A stretch of DNA of 64,000 nt from Bacillus carboniphilus (GTDB lineage: Bacteria > Bacillota > Bacilli > Bacillales > JC228), in assembly GCF_039522365.1 (NCBI RefSeq), contig NZ_BAAADJ010000005.1, positions 62,001 to 126,000 on the forward strand, given 5' to 3'. The notes under the pieces are model-generated. The model did no database searches. It was not told where the DNA came from and saw nothing but the letters and a program-made list of their open reading frames with translations. Position numbers and translations under genes: made by a program. Each line of letters starts with the position of its first letter. Position 1 is the first letter of the stretch. This document shows positions 27,504 through 37,415 of the stretch, piece after piece.

Positions 27504-28589
27504 TTAAACTTCAATAGTAGTAGGAATTATCTGCAGCTCTTTCGTTGATTTCGTCAAGTTTTTATGACCGTCTTTTGTAATGACAACTAGGTCTTCAATA
27601 CGAACTCCACCGAAATCAGGGATATAAATTCCAGGTTCAACGGTTATGACCATTCCTTCTTGTAAAACGGTATGGTCAGTTGAACGCATTCCAGGCTTCT
27701 CATGAATAGCTAGTCCAAGTGAGTGACCTAAGCTATGACCAAAGTTCTCTCCATAACCAGCCTCTCTGATAATGGATCTTCCGACTTCATCCATTTCACT
27801 ACAAGTTTTACCTGGACCAATTTGTTTTAATGACTCTTCTTGAGCTTTTAACACGATATCATAGATTTCTTGTTGCTTCTCACTTGGTGGTCCAATCACA
27901 ACTGTTCTTGTAAAGTCAGAATAGTACCCGTCAACAATAGCACCATAATCCATTTTGACAAAATCTCCAACCTCTACAATTCGTTCCGTAGCTTGTCCAT
28001 GTGGTAAGCACGACCTTGGACCTGACGCAATTACGTGATTGGGCTTTATTTTTTGTGCCCCAAGCTTTCTCATGACAATTTCAAGTTCTAAGCCGATTTC
28101 TTTTTCAGACACACCTGGACGAATAAATCCTAGAATGTGGTCAAATGCTTGGTCACAAATATCAATTGCTTTTTGAATAGAAGCAATTTCAGATTCATCT
28201 TTAATCATTCGAATGTCGTAAATAGCCGGTGAAGCATCTACCAGCTTTGCATTGGGTAGTCTGGATTGTATTTCTAAGTAAATCTCTGCTGGAAGTGAGT
28301 CTAATTCTAAGCCAATCGTAATGGCCTTATTGGAAGGAAAATAGTTACACACCATTTCAATCATATTTTGTTGATGCTGAACTACCTCATATCCTTTAGC
28401 TTGCTCCCTTGCTTGGTCGACGTAACGGAAATCTGTTAAAAGAGTTTCAGAATCTTTTTGAATCAGAACCGCCCCACTCGAACCTTGGAAACTAGAAAAG
28501 TAGTAACGATTATCTACAGATAGAAGAATGACTCCCTCCCATCCATTTTCGTCCATCTTTTTCTTCAATTTTGATACTCGATGTTGCAT
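27504..28589 (-). CDS. M24-family Xaa-Pro aminopeptidase/dipeptidase
   Basis: A 361-residue pita-bread metallopeptidase that probably cleaves Xaa-Pro bonds in imported peptides. All five metal ligands of the family can be seen: Asp in KMDYGA, Asp in YYSDFTRT, His in GHSLGHSLGLAIHE, Glu in TVEPGIY, and Glu in GVRIEDLVV. An N-terminal creatinase-type domain covers residues 1-125. GGGGAG precedes ATG 28589. It pairs with the binding-protein gene downstream and the divergent permease operon, giving a peptide uptake and degradation unit. Confidence 0.92.
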   Translation of the reverse strand: MQHRVSKLKKKMDENGWEGVILLSVDNRYYFSSFQGSSGAVLIQKDSETLLTDFRYVDQAREQAKGYEVVQHQQNMIEMVCNYFPSNKAITIGLELDSLPAEIYLEIQSRLPNAKLVDASPAIYDIRMIKDESEIASIQKAIDICDQAFDHILGFIRPGVSEKEIGLELEIVMRKLGAQKIKPNHVIASGPRSCLPHGQATERIVEVGDFVKMDYGAIVDGYYSDFTRTVVIGPPSEKQQEIYDIVLKAQEESLKQIGPGKTCSEMDEVGRSIIREAGYGENFGHSLGHSLGLAIHEKPGMRSTDHTVLQEGMVITVEPGIYIPDFGGVRIEDLVVITKDGHKNLTKSTKELQIIPTTIEV

Positions 28590-28773
28590 CGATTTGACTC
28601 CCCCTTTCTATCCATTTCGGATGAGTTGTGTTCATTATAGAAAATTTATTTAACGGATGTTTTCAATTTCATGTCCTAAATTTACAGTAATTTTACTTAA
28701 TCGAAATATTCAGACAAAAACTGACGATTTTTTGATAACTTAGGAACAACAAGATGACAGAGGAGGGAACAAC

Positions 28774-29670
28774 ATGAGTAGTTTAGTCACCGAAAAATCA
28801 AACGCTACATCTATAAAACCAGCAAAAAAACAAAAACAGTGGCTGGAACTTAGTAAGGCTCTATTAAATAATAAGATGTCACTCATAGGTGGTTTCATTA
28901 TTCTCATTTACCTATGTTTAGCTGCACTTGCACCACTTATCGCACCTTATGATCCATATGAAATTAATCTTCTTAATAAATTACAGCCTCCATCTTCAGA
29001 GCACATCATGGGAACGGATGATAAAGGAAGAGATATTTTTAGTCGTATCCTTTATGGTTCCCAGTTATCTCTTTCAGTAGGCGTTGTATCTGTTTTTATC
29101 GGAGCCTTCTTCGGGATAATTTTAGGAGTGGTCTCCGGTTACTACGGAAAATGGATTGACACCGTTATTATGAGGTTTATCGATGTCCTTCTAGCTTTTC
29201 CGGGGATCCTTTTAGCTCTTGCCATTGTAAGTGCGTTAGGACCGAGTCTAGTAAATGTTATGTTTGCTGTTGGTGTCTTTTCTATACCGACTTTTGCAAG
29301 AATTGTCCGGGGTTCTACTCTTGCTGCTAAAAAAATGGAATATGTAGATGCCATAAAAGTATTAGGGGCAAGTGACGCAAAAATCATTTTTGTTCATATT
29401 TTACCGAATATCTTATCACCTATTATCGTTCAAGGAACTCTACGTTTAGCGACAGCTATTTTATCAGTTGCCGGGTTATCCTTCCTCGGAATGGGAGCTC
29501 AGCCACCGTCTGCTGAATGGGGAGCGATGCTAAGTGATGGACGAGACTTTTTATGGACAGCCCCTCATATCGCTCTATTCCCTGGCTTAGCAATTGCCAT
29601 TATCGTGCTTGCCTTTAACATTTTTGGAGATGGTTTACGCGATGCATTAGATCCAAGGATGAAACAATAA
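28774..29670 (+). CDS. Dipeptide/oligopeptide ABC transporter permease (DppC/OppC type)
   Basis: A 298-residue inner-membrane permease with six helices. It opens with a hydrophilic stretch, then NKMSLIGGFIILIYLCLAALAPLIAPYDP, the family's GTDDKGRDIFSR motif, and the ABC-coupling loop EYVDAIKVLGASDAKIIFVHILPN. The first gene of the plus-strand operon is the C-type permease, followed by the B-type, which reverses the usual B-C order. An AGAGGAGGGAACAAC ribosome binding site precedes the ATG. Confidence 0.93.
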   Translation: MSSLVTEKSNATSIKPAKKQKQWLELSKALLNNKMSLIGGFIILIYLCLAALAPLIAPYDPYEINLLNKLQPPSSEHIMGTDDKGRDIFSRILYGSQLSLSVGVVSVFIGAFFGIILGVVSGYYGKWIDTVIMRFIDVLLAFPGILLALAIVSALGPSLVNVMFAVGVFSIPTFARIVRGSTLAAKKMEYVDAIKVLGASDAKIIFVHILPNILSPIIVQGTLRLATAILSVAGLSFLGMGAQPPSAEWGAMLSDGRDFLWTAPHIALFPGLAIAIIVLAFNIFGDGLRDALDPRMKQ

Positions 29671-29686
29671 AAGGAGGAAACCGAAA

Positions 29687-30607
29687 ATGTTTGTTTTTAT
29701 CATTAGACGATTATTACAAATGATACCTGTCCTCCTTGGGGTTACCTTTGTTGTATTTTTAATTATGCAAATGGTCCCTGGTGATCCTGCCATGTTAATT
29801 GCAGGTGAAGGAGCATCAGATGAACAAGTTGAGGCGATTCGAGAAGATTTGGGGTTAAACAGACCCATGATTATTCAATATTTTGATTATGTAGGTAATG
29901 TTATTCAGGGGGATCTAGGAACTTCCATTCGTACCGACCGACCGGTTTTAGACGAAATTATGTTTCGACTCCCTATTACCATTGAGCTTGCCTTTTGGAG
30001 TATTGTCATTACGATTGTTTTAGGTGTTTTGGCTGGAGTTATTGCAGCAACGAAACAAAATAGTTTTTCAGATGTAGGGATTATGATGGTATCTCTTATC
30101 GGGGTATCCCTACCAAACTTCTGGTTAGGTCTGATGTTAATTATTTACTTCTCAGTAGGACTCGGCTGGTTCCCAGTTGCTGGGTGGGGTTCATTCTCAC
30201 ACGTCGTATTACCTGCCTTAACTCTCGGAACGGGTGGAGCTGCCATTGTTGCTCGAATGACTCGTTCCAGTATGCTCGAAGTGATCAGACAAGACTATAT
30301 TCGAACAGCCAAAGCCAAAGGCGTTCGTCAACGCTTAATCATCTATAAACACGCATTAAAGAATGCATTGATTCCAGTTATCACAGTCGTCGGTTTGCAA
30401 TTCGGAGCTCTTTTAGGCGGAACGGTTCTTACCGAATCAGTTTTCGCCATCAATGGAGTCGGACGACTCATCATTGATGCTATTCGAATGAGAGACCTAC
30501 CACTTGTACAAGGATCGATTTTATTTGTATCTGTCATCTTTGTTGTGGTAAACATGGTCGTTGATATATCTTACCGCAAGTTGAACAAACGCGTAGATTT
30601 AAACTAA
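29687..30607 (+). CDS. Dipeptide/oligopeptide ABC transporter permease (DppB/OppB type)
   Basis: A 306-residue permease. The N-terminal [21 protein letters not shown] and MVPGDPA motifs mark the DppB/OppB type. The coupling loop is [28 protein letters not shown], and [16 protein letters not shown] is typical near the C-terminus. AAGGAGG precedes the ATG, 16 nt after the C-type gene. With that permease it forms the membrane channel. Confidence 0.94.
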   Translation: MFVFIIRRLLQMIPVLLGVTFVVFLIMQMVPGDPAMLIAGEGASDEQVEAIREDLGLNRPMIIQYFDYVGNVIQGDLGTSIRTDRPVLDEIMFRLPITIELAFWSIVITIVLGVLAGVIAATKQNSFSDVGIMMVSLIGVSLPNFWLGLMLIIYFSVGLGWFPVAGWGSFSHVVLPALTLGTGGAAIVARMTRSSMLEVIRQDYIRTAKAKGVRQRLIIYKHALKNALIPVITVVGLQFGALLGGTVLTESVFAINGVGRLIIDAIRMRDLPLVQGSILFVSVIFVVVNMVVDISYRKLNKRVDLN

Positions 30608-30628
30608 GAGAGGAGAGGAAAAGGGCTC

Positions 30629-31660
30629 ATGCATCTTACAAAAAAAGAAACCATTTTAGAAGTCAGAGATTTACAAACCCACTTCTTCTCGAAAAAAGCA
30701 GTAACTAAAGCCGTAGATGGTGTCGATTTTGAAGTGGCAAAAGGAGAAACCCTTGGAATCGTTGGAGAATCCGGATGTGGAAAAAGTATGACCTCGCTCT
30801 CCATCATGGGGTTAATTCCACAACCACCTGGAAAAATTGTCGGAGGAGAAATTAACTTTAAAGGTGAAAACCTTCTCCAATTATCAGATGAACAAATGCG
30901 AAAATATAGAGGGAACTTAATCTCGATGATTTTCCAAGAACCGATGACCTCTCTCAATCCTGTGTATACCGTTGGGGAACAAATTGCGGAGGTCTTTCGT
31001 ACTCACCAAAGGCTCGGAAAAAAAGCAGCTTGGGACAAAGCCGTAGACATGTTGAGATTAGTCGGAATCCCTTCCCCAGAAAAACGGGCAAAGCAGGAAC
31101 CACATGAATTAAGTGGCGGAATGAGACAAAGGGTCATGATTGCTATTGCATTGGCTTGTAATCCAGAGCTACTAATCGCAGATGAACCGACAACTGCCCT
31201 AGACGTGACGATTCAAGCTCAAATTTTAGAGCTATTGAAAAAGCTTCAAAAAGAACTCGGAACAGCAGTCATTATGATTACCCATGATATGGGAGTTGTA
31301 GCAGAAACCTGTGATAAAGTGGCCGTTATGTATGCGGGGAAAATCGTGGAGTATACCGATGTCGATTCCTTATTCGATAACCCTAAGCACCCCTATACAG
31401 TAGGGTTATTAAAAAGTATTCCGCGCTCTGACCGTGATGTAGAGGAGCTTGAGGCGATTCCTGGTAGTGTACCGAGTCCACATAACTTACCTACAGGTTG
31501 CAGCTTCTCCCCAAGATGCCCGTTCGCAACAGCTTTGTGTAAAGGGGAACAACCCGAGCTGATTGAAAATGAAAAAGGCGATAAGATTCGTTGCTGGATG
31601 TATACCGACCGTTGGGATGGTTCAGTACTCGAGGAGGTGGCAAGTGATGTCCGTGATTGA
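30629..31660 (+). CDS. Dipeptide/oligopeptide ABC transporter ATPase (DppD/OppD type)
   Basis: A 343-residue ATPase with Walker A GESGCGKS, signature [16 protein letters not shown], Walker [17 protein letters not shown], and the C-terminal oligopeptide-transport extension with Cys residues ([15 protein letters not shown]), which in some homologues binds an iron-sulfur cluster. Its 3' end overlaps the next gene by 14 nt. Confidence 0.94.
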   Translation: MHLTKKETILEVRDLQTHFFSKKAVTKAVDGVDFEVAKGETLGIVGESGCGKSMTSLSIMGLIPQPPGKIVGGEINFKGENLLQLSDEQMRKYRGNLISMIFQEPMTSLNPVYTVGEQIAEVFRTHQRLGKKAAWDKAVDMLRLVGIPSPEKRAKQEPHELSGGMRQRVMIAIALACNPELLIADEPTTALDVTIQAQILELLKKLQKELGTAVIMITHDMGVVAETCDKVAVMYAGKIVEYTDVDSLFDNPKHPYTVGLLKSIPRSDRDVEELEAIPGSVPSPHNLPTGCSFSPRCPFATALCKGEQPELIENEKGDKIRCWMYTDRWDGSVLEEVASDVRD

Positions 31661-32642
31661 TTTAAAGAAGGAGCCTATTCTTAAAGTACAAGATTTACAG
31701 CAATATTTTCCGATTAAAGGTGGAATTTTGGGCCGTACCGTAAATCATGTTAAAGCAGTAGATGGCGTTAGTTTTACCATCAATGCTGGGGAAACCGTTA
31801 GTATCGTTGGGGAATCTGGATGTGGAAAATCTACTACAGGAAGAGCCATTCTTCGATTAGATGAACCGACTGGCGGTGAGGTACTATTTCAGAATCAAGA
31901 TCTCTTATCCTTATCAAAAAGTAAATTACGTGCAGTTCGAAAAGATTTACAGGTTATTTTCCAAGACCCATTTGCCTCTCTGAATCCGCGTCGGACAATT
32001 TGGCAAACGTTAGAGGAAGCAATGGGAATCCTTAATGTTGTTCCGAAAAAGGATCGAAAAAAACGCGCAATTGAGCTATTAGAGCAGGTTGGTCTTCGAG
32101 AAGAACAACTAGACCGCTATCCTCATGAATTTAGTGGAGGTCAACGTCAACGTATTGGAATTGCCCGCGCCTTAGCGGTTGAACCTAAACTCATTATTTG
32201 TGATGAGGCTGTTTCAGCATTAGACGTTTCGGTGCAAGCACAGGTATTAAATCTATTAAAGAAACTACAAAAAGAATACGAATTAACTTACCTATTTATC
32301 TCACATGACCTCGGTGTGGTACGACATATTTCCGATCGAATAATCGTGATGTATCTAGGCAAAGTAGTAGAGATTGCGAATAAAAAAGACTTATTTGACA
32401 ATCCATTGCACCCTTATACCCAGGCTTTATTATCAGCGATACCAGAACCAGATCGAAAGAAAAAGAAAGAACGAATCATCTTGAAAGGTGATGTTCCTTC
32501 TCCAATTGATCCACCAAAGGGATGTCGATTCCACACAAGATGTCCTCTTGCTACGGATCATTGCAGGCAGGTTGAACCTGAGTTACGAACTTTTGGAGAG
32601 AATCACAGTGTAGCTTGTCACTACGCTGATCAAATTTCATAA
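31647..32642 (+). CDS. Dipeptide/oligopeptide ABC transporter ATPase (DppF/OppF type)
   Basis: The second ATPase of the transporter, 331 residues. Walker A is GESGCGKST, the signature is [16 protein letters not shown], Walker B is [16 protein letters not shown], and [15 protein letters not shown] is in the C-terminal extension. An upstream extension of the frame exists, but ATG 31647 follows GAGGAGGTGG and gives the normal N-terminus [14 protein letters not shown]. It is the last gene of the operon and a strong terminator follows. Walker B has Ala in place of the usual Pro after DE, a common OppF variation. Confidence 0.93.
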   Translation: MSVIDLKKEPILKVQDLQQYFPIKGGILGRTVNHVKAVDGVSFTINAGETVSIVGESGCGKSTTGRAILRLDEPTGGEVLFQNQDLLSLSKSKLRAVRKDLQVIFQDPFASLNPRRTIWQTLEEAMGILNVVPKKDRKKRAIELLEQVGLREEQLDRYPHEFSGGQRQRIGIARALAVEPKLIICDEAVSALDVSVQAQVLNLLKKLQKEYELTYLFISHDLGVVRHISDRIIVMYLGKVVEIANKKDLFDNPLHPYTQALLSAIPEPDRKKKKERIILKGDVPSPIDPPKGCRFHTRCPLATDHCRQVEPELRTFGENHSVACHYADQIS

Positions 32643-32652
32643 ATATAGGATT

Positions 32653-32687
32653 TTAAAAAGACGGTCTCCCCCACCGTCTTTTTTTTT
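32653..32687 (+). terminator. Terminator of the peptide-transporter operon
   Basis: The stem AAAAAGACGG/CCGTCTTTTT with an 8-9-nt C-rich loop and a long T-run follows the stop codon closely. Confidence 0.92.
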
Positions 32688-32737
32688 GTAACTTTTGTAA
32701 AGATTGTAGCGTTATGCAAACTATATTCGAACTGCAG

Positions 32738-32861
32738 TTGATTGGAGTGGAGGTGCTTGACTCCTGCGGGAGGAAGGGACAAGGGAGACCCCGCAGGAGC
32801 GATAGCGACGAGGAGGCTCCCGGACCGCCCGCGGAAAGCAAGCACCTGCAACGGAAATCAA
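32738..32861. repeat. 124-bp GC-rich intergenic repeat with inverted ends
   Basis: The ends TTGATT...GAGGTGCTT and AAGCACCT...AATCAA are imperfect inverted repeats. Inside, CTCCTGCGGG (32761-32770) and CCCGCAGGAG (32790-32799) form a perfect 10-bp stem. The tail GAGGAGGCTCCCGGACCGCCCGCGG makes it much more GC-rich than its surroundings. The layout resembles a dispersed intergenic element I recall from several Bacillaceae genomes; its name and mobility are unknown to me. It encodes nothing recognisable. Confidence 0.75.
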
Positions 32862-33008
32862 CACCTTAGTTCAAAGAACGGCTGTTGTTAAAATGGAGCA
32901 ATGTATAGGAAAACAGCTTTTGTAAATAAGTAGAGTTCTGTAGAAAGATGTCGAAATATTAACTATTATGTTATACTATTGTAAATTTTCAGCAGGGATT
33001 GGTGGATT

Positions 33009-33773
33009 ATGCTTTTAAGCTACAATGCTTTTACCATATTTGTTGTGGTTGCCATTTTTGCACCATTAGTCGGTGCCATTTCACTACTTGTTGTATTAGC
33101 GTTCGAAAAACAAATTGACGGGTTAACCTTTGAAAAGCAACAAGTGCAAATGGAAAAAGAGCTTCAGGAAAGTGAGTACATGCAGCTAAACCAACAAATT
33201 CAACCTCACTTCCTTTTCAATACAATGAACCTTATGCTTGGACTTGCACGTCTTGATCGCAAGGAAACATTAGTCCAGGTAATGGAAGCATTGTCCCATT
33301 ATTTAAAGTTTAAATACCAAGTGAAAGAACCATTAATTCCTCTTGAAAAAGAGTGGGCCTATACACAGTCCTATATCCAAATTCAAAAAATTAGGTTCCA
33401 AAACCGATTGGATGTAAACCTGGACATAGATCCTGAAGTCCAATCTGCCCTCTTACCTCCCTATTTAATTCAAACACTCGTTGAAAACTCTTTTAAGCAT
33501 GGTTTAGAAAAAAAGCCTGGTGAGCTTCTACTAGAGCTTAAAGCAGATCTTTTCAAAGAAAATGTGAGGATCACGGTTTCCGATAATGGACTTGGGATTG
33601 GAAAGCTGACGAAAAATGACATCTTTCAAAAAGGTCATGGTCTACCAAATATTAAAAGAAGATTAGAGCTCTTATACGATGAATCCTCTATCGACATTAC
33701 GCCAAAAGTGTCAGGCGGAACCATCATAACGATTTTACTTCCCAAAATAACTGAAGATCATGAGGAGGTGTAA
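33009..33773 (+). CDS. LytS-type sensor histidine kinase without a sensor domain
   Basis: A 254-residue kinase with one N-terminal membrane helix (residues 7-30), a short coiled coil (EKELQESEYMQLNQQIQ), the phospho-accepting HPHFLFN-like box QIQPHFLFNTMN, and a HATPase domain (N-box LVENSFKHGL, G1-box DNGLGIG, G2 GHGLPNIKRRL). No extracellular or PAS sensor is present. It is three nt upstream of an AraC-type response regulator and that gene overlaps a polytopic membrane protein, so the stimulus may come from the membrane protein. Confidence 0.9.
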   Translation: MLLSYNAFTIFVVVAIFAPLVGAISLLVVLAFEKQIDGLTFEKQQVQMEKELQESEYMQLNQQIQPHFLFNTMNLMLGLARLDRKETLVQVMEALSHYLKFKYQVKEPLIPLEKEWAYTQSYIQIQKIRFQNRLDVNLDIDPEVQSALLPPYLIQTLVENSFKHGLEKKPGELLLELKADLFKENVRITVSDNGLGIGKLTKNDIFQKGHGLPNIKRRLELLYDESSIDITPKVSGGTIITILLPKITEDHEEV

Positions 33774-33776
33774 AGG

Positions 33777-34478
33777 ATGAATATTTTATGTGTGGACGAT
33801 GAACCTATTGTCATTGAACAGCTTGAATATATATTAAAACCATCCTTTCCTCTTTGGAACTTTTACTATGCCTATGACAGTAGTCAGGCATTATCCATTT
33901 TCAAAGAAAACTATTTTCATCTTGCAATTGTGGATATAGAAATGCCTGGAAAGTCTGGTCTGGAATTGATTCGTGACTTAAAGGAACAACAGGCTGATTT
34001 ACCTGTCATTATTTTATCAGCCCATCAAGATTTTCAATTTGCAAAGGCCTCCATCCAACTCGGTGTTGTTGAATATTTGACGAAGCCGATCATAGCAGAA
34101 GAACTAAGAGAGACCGTGAAGAAATTTTCGTCTGAGGTGTATAAGCAAGGGTATTCAAAGCTAATAAATGAAGCATTGTCCACTATCGAGGAATGTTATA
34201 ACCAGCGGCTTACTTTGCAAAAAGTTGCCTCTAAGGTACATGTAAGTGCGGCTTATTTAAGTCGGAAATTCAGTGAAGAGGTTGGATCATCTCTTTCTGA
34301 TTATATAAACCAATATCGGTTAGAGAAAGCGAAACATTTGCTTGTTTCTTCAAATGAAAATATATCAACCATTGCTGAGAAAACTGGATTTAATAGTCTT
34401 CATTATTTTTCCACCCAATTTAAAAAGAAGGAAGAGATGACACCGAAGGAATACAGAGAAAGGAATCGTAACCTATGA
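33777..34478 (+). CDS. Response regulator, receiver plus AraC-type DNA-binding domain (YesN-like)
   Basis: A 233-residue transcription factor. The receiver domain has the acidic pair in CVDDEP, the phospho-acceptor Asp in AIVDIEMPGKSG near residue 55, and the conserved Lys in YLTKPI. The C-terminal AraC domain has two helix-turn-helix motifs (TLQKVASKVHVSAAYLSRKF and ISTIAEKTGFNSLHYFSTQF). GAGGAGG lies upstream. It is encoded with the kinase in front and overlaps the membrane protein gene by 4 nt. Confidence 0.93.
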   Translation: MNILCVDDEPIVIEQLEYILKPSFPLWNFYYAYDSSQALSIFKENYFHLAIVDIEMPGKSGLELIRDLKEQQADLPVIILSAHQDFQFAKASIQLGVVEYLTKPIIAEELRETVKKFSSEVYKQGYSKLINEALSTIEECYNQRLTLQKVASKVHVSAAYLSRKFSEEVGSSLSDYINQYRLEKAKHLLVSSNENISTIAEKTGFNSLHYFSTQFKKKEEMTPKEYRERNRNL

Positions 34479-35740
34479 ATGAAAAGACCCGTACAAAAAT
34501 CACCTATGGATATGGGCTATTTACGATTCTTCTCATCTCTCGTTGGAGTACAGGTAATACACTATTCGCTTCTCCTGAATCTTTACTAAGATTTGGATTT
34601 TCAGGTGGTATTGTATTTGCTCTGGCGGGATGCTTTTCCTTTTTTGCCTTAATCCCTTTAGTACAAAGAGTCCGAACCCAAACGAAACATCGAGAATTCC
34701 TACCCTTGCTGGAAGAAAGATTAACAGAAAGAGCATTTCTTTGGACAAAACGTATTATGGTTCTCGCCGTTTACTTTGGAATGATCGGTATTGGACTGGC
34801 TGTAGGCCTTTTATTATACGCCATCTTTTATATCCCAGTTCCAATCGGAGTAGCACTTTTCTTTTTATTTGGTTGGTTACTAGTGGTTATTGGGAATCTT
34901 GAATGGTTTACAAACTTCAATGTGATGAAGGTAGGGTTATTGTTACTATTGATGGTCATGATGCTTATACATGCTTTTCTTTTTGATGGGACAGAACCTG
35001 TTTATAAAGGCGTTCGCTTGTATCACCCTTATCTGTTCTTCATAGAATTTGATCAAATTTTACCACTTTTAACTGCTTTTTGGTTAGCGATATTAGGCAA
35101 TATGTTAATGGATGGAAAGATGTGGGGCGTCCTGTTAAAAGCGAATAAAACCAGATTCCGTCGTGGTCTATTTATAACAGGATTGGTATGGACTACGATT
35201 CCATTCGGATTTACGATGATGGTCCTCGCTTCTATATACAAAGGCGGCTTCGATAGCATCTTTACGGTATTTGAAAAAATGTTACACCGGTATGATTCAT
35301 GGCCGATTACCACTATTTTGTTCTTTGTTTTATTTGTCATTTTACTAGATACCTTTTGGACTCAAGTTCGTTCCCTTCATATGTTAAAAGGGGCAGTACT
35401 TCCTAAAAAAGTGAATCAGACTTTACTCTTACTTGTCATTCTACTAGGGGTTGTTCCAGCCATTATTTATTACCAATCCATTACGTTGTTAGATTTATTT
35501 TTTATCTTTGGCTCTTATTATGCCTCTACTCTACCTGTGTTTGGGTTTATATTTTGGAGAAATCAACGTGTAGGATTGGAAGGTCCAATAATTGTTGGGG
35601 TCGGTACGATTGTTGGCTGGGCTTGTTATTGTGTTGGAATGGGGTATGTAAGTGTGATTATGGCATTTATGACTGCGTTTGGCTTAATGTTGGTGAGTGT
35701 ATATGGTCTTAAGAAAGGGATCCTTTTTGTGGGTAAATAA
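34475..35740 (+). CDS. Polytopic membrane protein, putative transporter co-encoded with a two-component system
   Basis: A 421-residue protein with about 11-12 hydrophobic helices and a charged cytoplasmic loop after the second (RVRTQTKHREFLPLLEERLTERAF). The first segment TYGYGLFTILLISRWSTGNTLF and the alternating helix pattern suggest a LeuT/APC-fold carrier, but no diagnostic motif identifies the substrate. The ATG overlaps the response-regulator stop (ATGA), so the three genes form one translationally coupled unit. Confidence 0.75.
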   Translation: MNEKTRTKITYGYGLFTILLISRWSTGNTLFASPESLLRFGFSGGIVFALAGCFSFFALIPLVQRVRTQTKHREFLPLLEERLTERAFLWTKRIMVLAVYFGMIGIGLAVGLLLYAIFYIPVPIGVALFFLFGWLLVVIGNLEWFTNFNVMKVGLLLLLMVMMLIHAFLFDGTEPVYKGVRLYHPYLFFIEFDQILPLLTAFWLAILGNMLMDGKMWGVLLKANKTRFRRGLFITGLVWTTIPFGFTMMVLASIYKGGFDSIFTVFEKMLHRYDSWPITTILFFVLFVILLDTFWTQVRSLHMLKGAVLPKKVNQTLLLLVILLGVVPAIIYYQSITLLDLFFIFGSYYASTLPVFGFIFWRNQRVGLEGPIIVGVGTIVGWACYCVGMGYVSVIMAFMTAFGLMLVSVYGLKKGILFVGK

Positions 35741-35994
35741 AGATTCAAGATGTTTCCCAAGAGGGTCCCCTTTTTGACAAGATTTGAATAATGATTGGTT
35801 GAAAGGACTTAAGGCCTGTTATTTTCACTATTAGAATTAGGTACTCTGAATGAGTAACCCTTCATATTTTCCGACTAAAGTTGTAAAATTGAAATATCCC
35901 AATAAGTCTGATAATTAAGGATGAATTTTAGTGGAAACTGGTGAAAGAAGGATCTCCCAAACATTAAACTACTTCTTCCAAAGTATATAGACTT

Positions 35995-37389
35995 TTGAAT
36001 TTTATACCGGACGGTGTCATACTCCATGAAAGTGGTGTTATTCACTATATCAATAATGCTGGAGTGACTCTTTTTCATGCTGAGAGTGCCGAGTCACTTA
36101 TAGGGGAATCTGTTCTCGAACTGTTTCACTCAGATAGTATGGAGCAAGGAAAACAAAGATACCAACAGCTCGAAAATGGAGACAAGCTCTCGATTATCAC
36201 TCTAAATATCAAATGCTTAGATGGTGTCAGGCGTCAGTTTCAACTAAACAGTACGTGTATGTGTGAAGACAATCATAAGTTAATGGTTACGATTTTTCGC
36301 GACATCACCCAACAGAAGCAACAAGAGGAGGCGCTAAGAGAAAGTGAACATCAATATAGAATGATTACGGATAATATGTCAGACTTAATTGCCATCTTTG
36401 ATCAAAATGGAATCATTAAGTATGCATCCCCTTCATACGAAAATGTTATGGGATTTAAACCAGAATTCTATATGGGCAGGTACGCGCTCGATTTAATCCA
36501 TCCAGAAGATATAGATTACATACAAGAAAGATATGATCAGTTACTCCAGACCGGAGAACCTCAGAGAGTGGAGTTTCGATATCAACATAGTGAAGGACAC
36601 TATATCTGGCTAGAAGTCATTGGAAAAGTTCTGACCCAGACAGGTCATGGAACAGATTATATGGTGGTCGGACGTGAGATTACCGAGAGAAAAGAAAATG
36701 AAGCCTTGATTCGAAAGCTGGATAAGCTCTCCGCAGTAGGACAACTCGCGGCTGGTGTTGGACATGAAATTAGAAACCCTCTCACCTCGATTAAGGGCTT
36801 TCTGCAACTAATGGAACAAGATGAAATCGCATACAATGATGCCTTTTATTGGGATATTATCTTTAAAGAGTTATCTAGGATTGATTCCATTGTTACTGAA
36901 TTTATGTTCCTAGCTAAACCTCAAGCTGGGGCCATTGAAGTGATGAATATGAACGAAATTGTAAGTAGTACGCTTACACTCCTTGACTCGCATGCCAATT
37001 TGTACAATGTGACGTTGACCGAGAGTTATAGTAAAGAGCATATTTCTACAAGTGGGATTGAGAACAATATAAAGCAAGTTTTAGTAAACATTATTGGGAA
37101 TGCCATTGAATCGATTTCCAAGTATGGAAAAGTTCGAGTTCGGGTAGAAGAAATGGATTCAGTGATTCGAATTCGAGTTATTGATACTGGTAAGGGAATC
37201 TCAAAGGAGCGTCTTCACAATTTAGGGACCCCTTTTTATACGACGAAAGAAAAAGGAATTGGACTCGGGCTGACGATTAGTCAGAAGATTATTAAGGAAC
37301 ATCGTGGGGAATTACGGATTAGAAGTAAGAGCGGGTTGGGGACTGTGGTTGATATTTTGTTACCTAAGAATGATAAAAAAAAGCTCTAG
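35995..37389 (+). CDS. PAS-domain sensor histidine kinase, possibly 5'-truncated or frameshifted
   Basis: A soluble two-PAS kinase of about 464 residues. PAS1 covers about 1-105 (FIPDGVILHESGVIHYINNAG), PAS2 plus PAC about 115-235 (MITDNMSDLIAIFDQNGIIKY), then HisKA with the H-box VGHEIRNPLTSIKGFL and a HATPase domain (NIIGNAIESI, DTGKGISKERL, GIGLGLTISQKI). It resembles the sporulation kinases KinA and KinE in layout. The only start is a TTG at 35995 with no ribosome binding site. A GTG at 35931 in a different frame has AAGGATG upstream and reads 19 codons into the same region before a TAG, so a one-base frameshift near 35985-35995 is possible. Confidence 0.8.
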   Translation: MNFIPDGVILHESGVIHYINNAGVTLFHAESAESLIGESVLELFHSDSMEQGKQRYQQLENGDKLSIITLNIKCLDGVRRQFQLNSTCMCEDNHKLMVTIFRDITQQKQQEEALRESEHQYRMITDNMSDLIAIFDQNGIIKYASPSYENVMGFKPEFYMGRYALDLIHPEDIDYIQERYDQLLQTGEPQRVEFRYQHSEGHYIWLEVIGKVLTQTGHGTDYMVVGREITERKENEALIRKLDKLSAVGQLAAGVGHEIRNPLTSIKGFLQLMEQDEIAYNDAFYWDIIFKELSRIDSIVTEFMFLAKPQAGAIEVMNMNEIVSSTLTLLDSHANLYNVTLTESYSKEHISTSGIENNIKQVLVNIIGNAIESISKYGKVRVRVEEMDSVIRIRVIDTGKGISKERLHNLGTPFYTTKEKGIGLGLTISQKIIKEHRGELRIRSKSGLGTVVDILLPKNDKKKL

Positions 37390-37415
37390 GAGATTGTGTC
37401 CTAGAGCTTTTTTTA
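37375..37415. terminator. Bidirectional terminator between the PAS kinase and yjfB
   Basis: The stem AAAAGCTCTAGGA/TCCTAGAGCTTTT has T-runs on both strands. Its left arm includes the last codons of the kinase gene and the right end touches the yjfB stop region. Confidence 0.92.

Noticed and set aside
32630-32851. Minus-strand ORFs over the 124-bp repeat
   Set aside because: They translate a structured GC-rich repeat and part of a terminator; no ribosome binding site was found.
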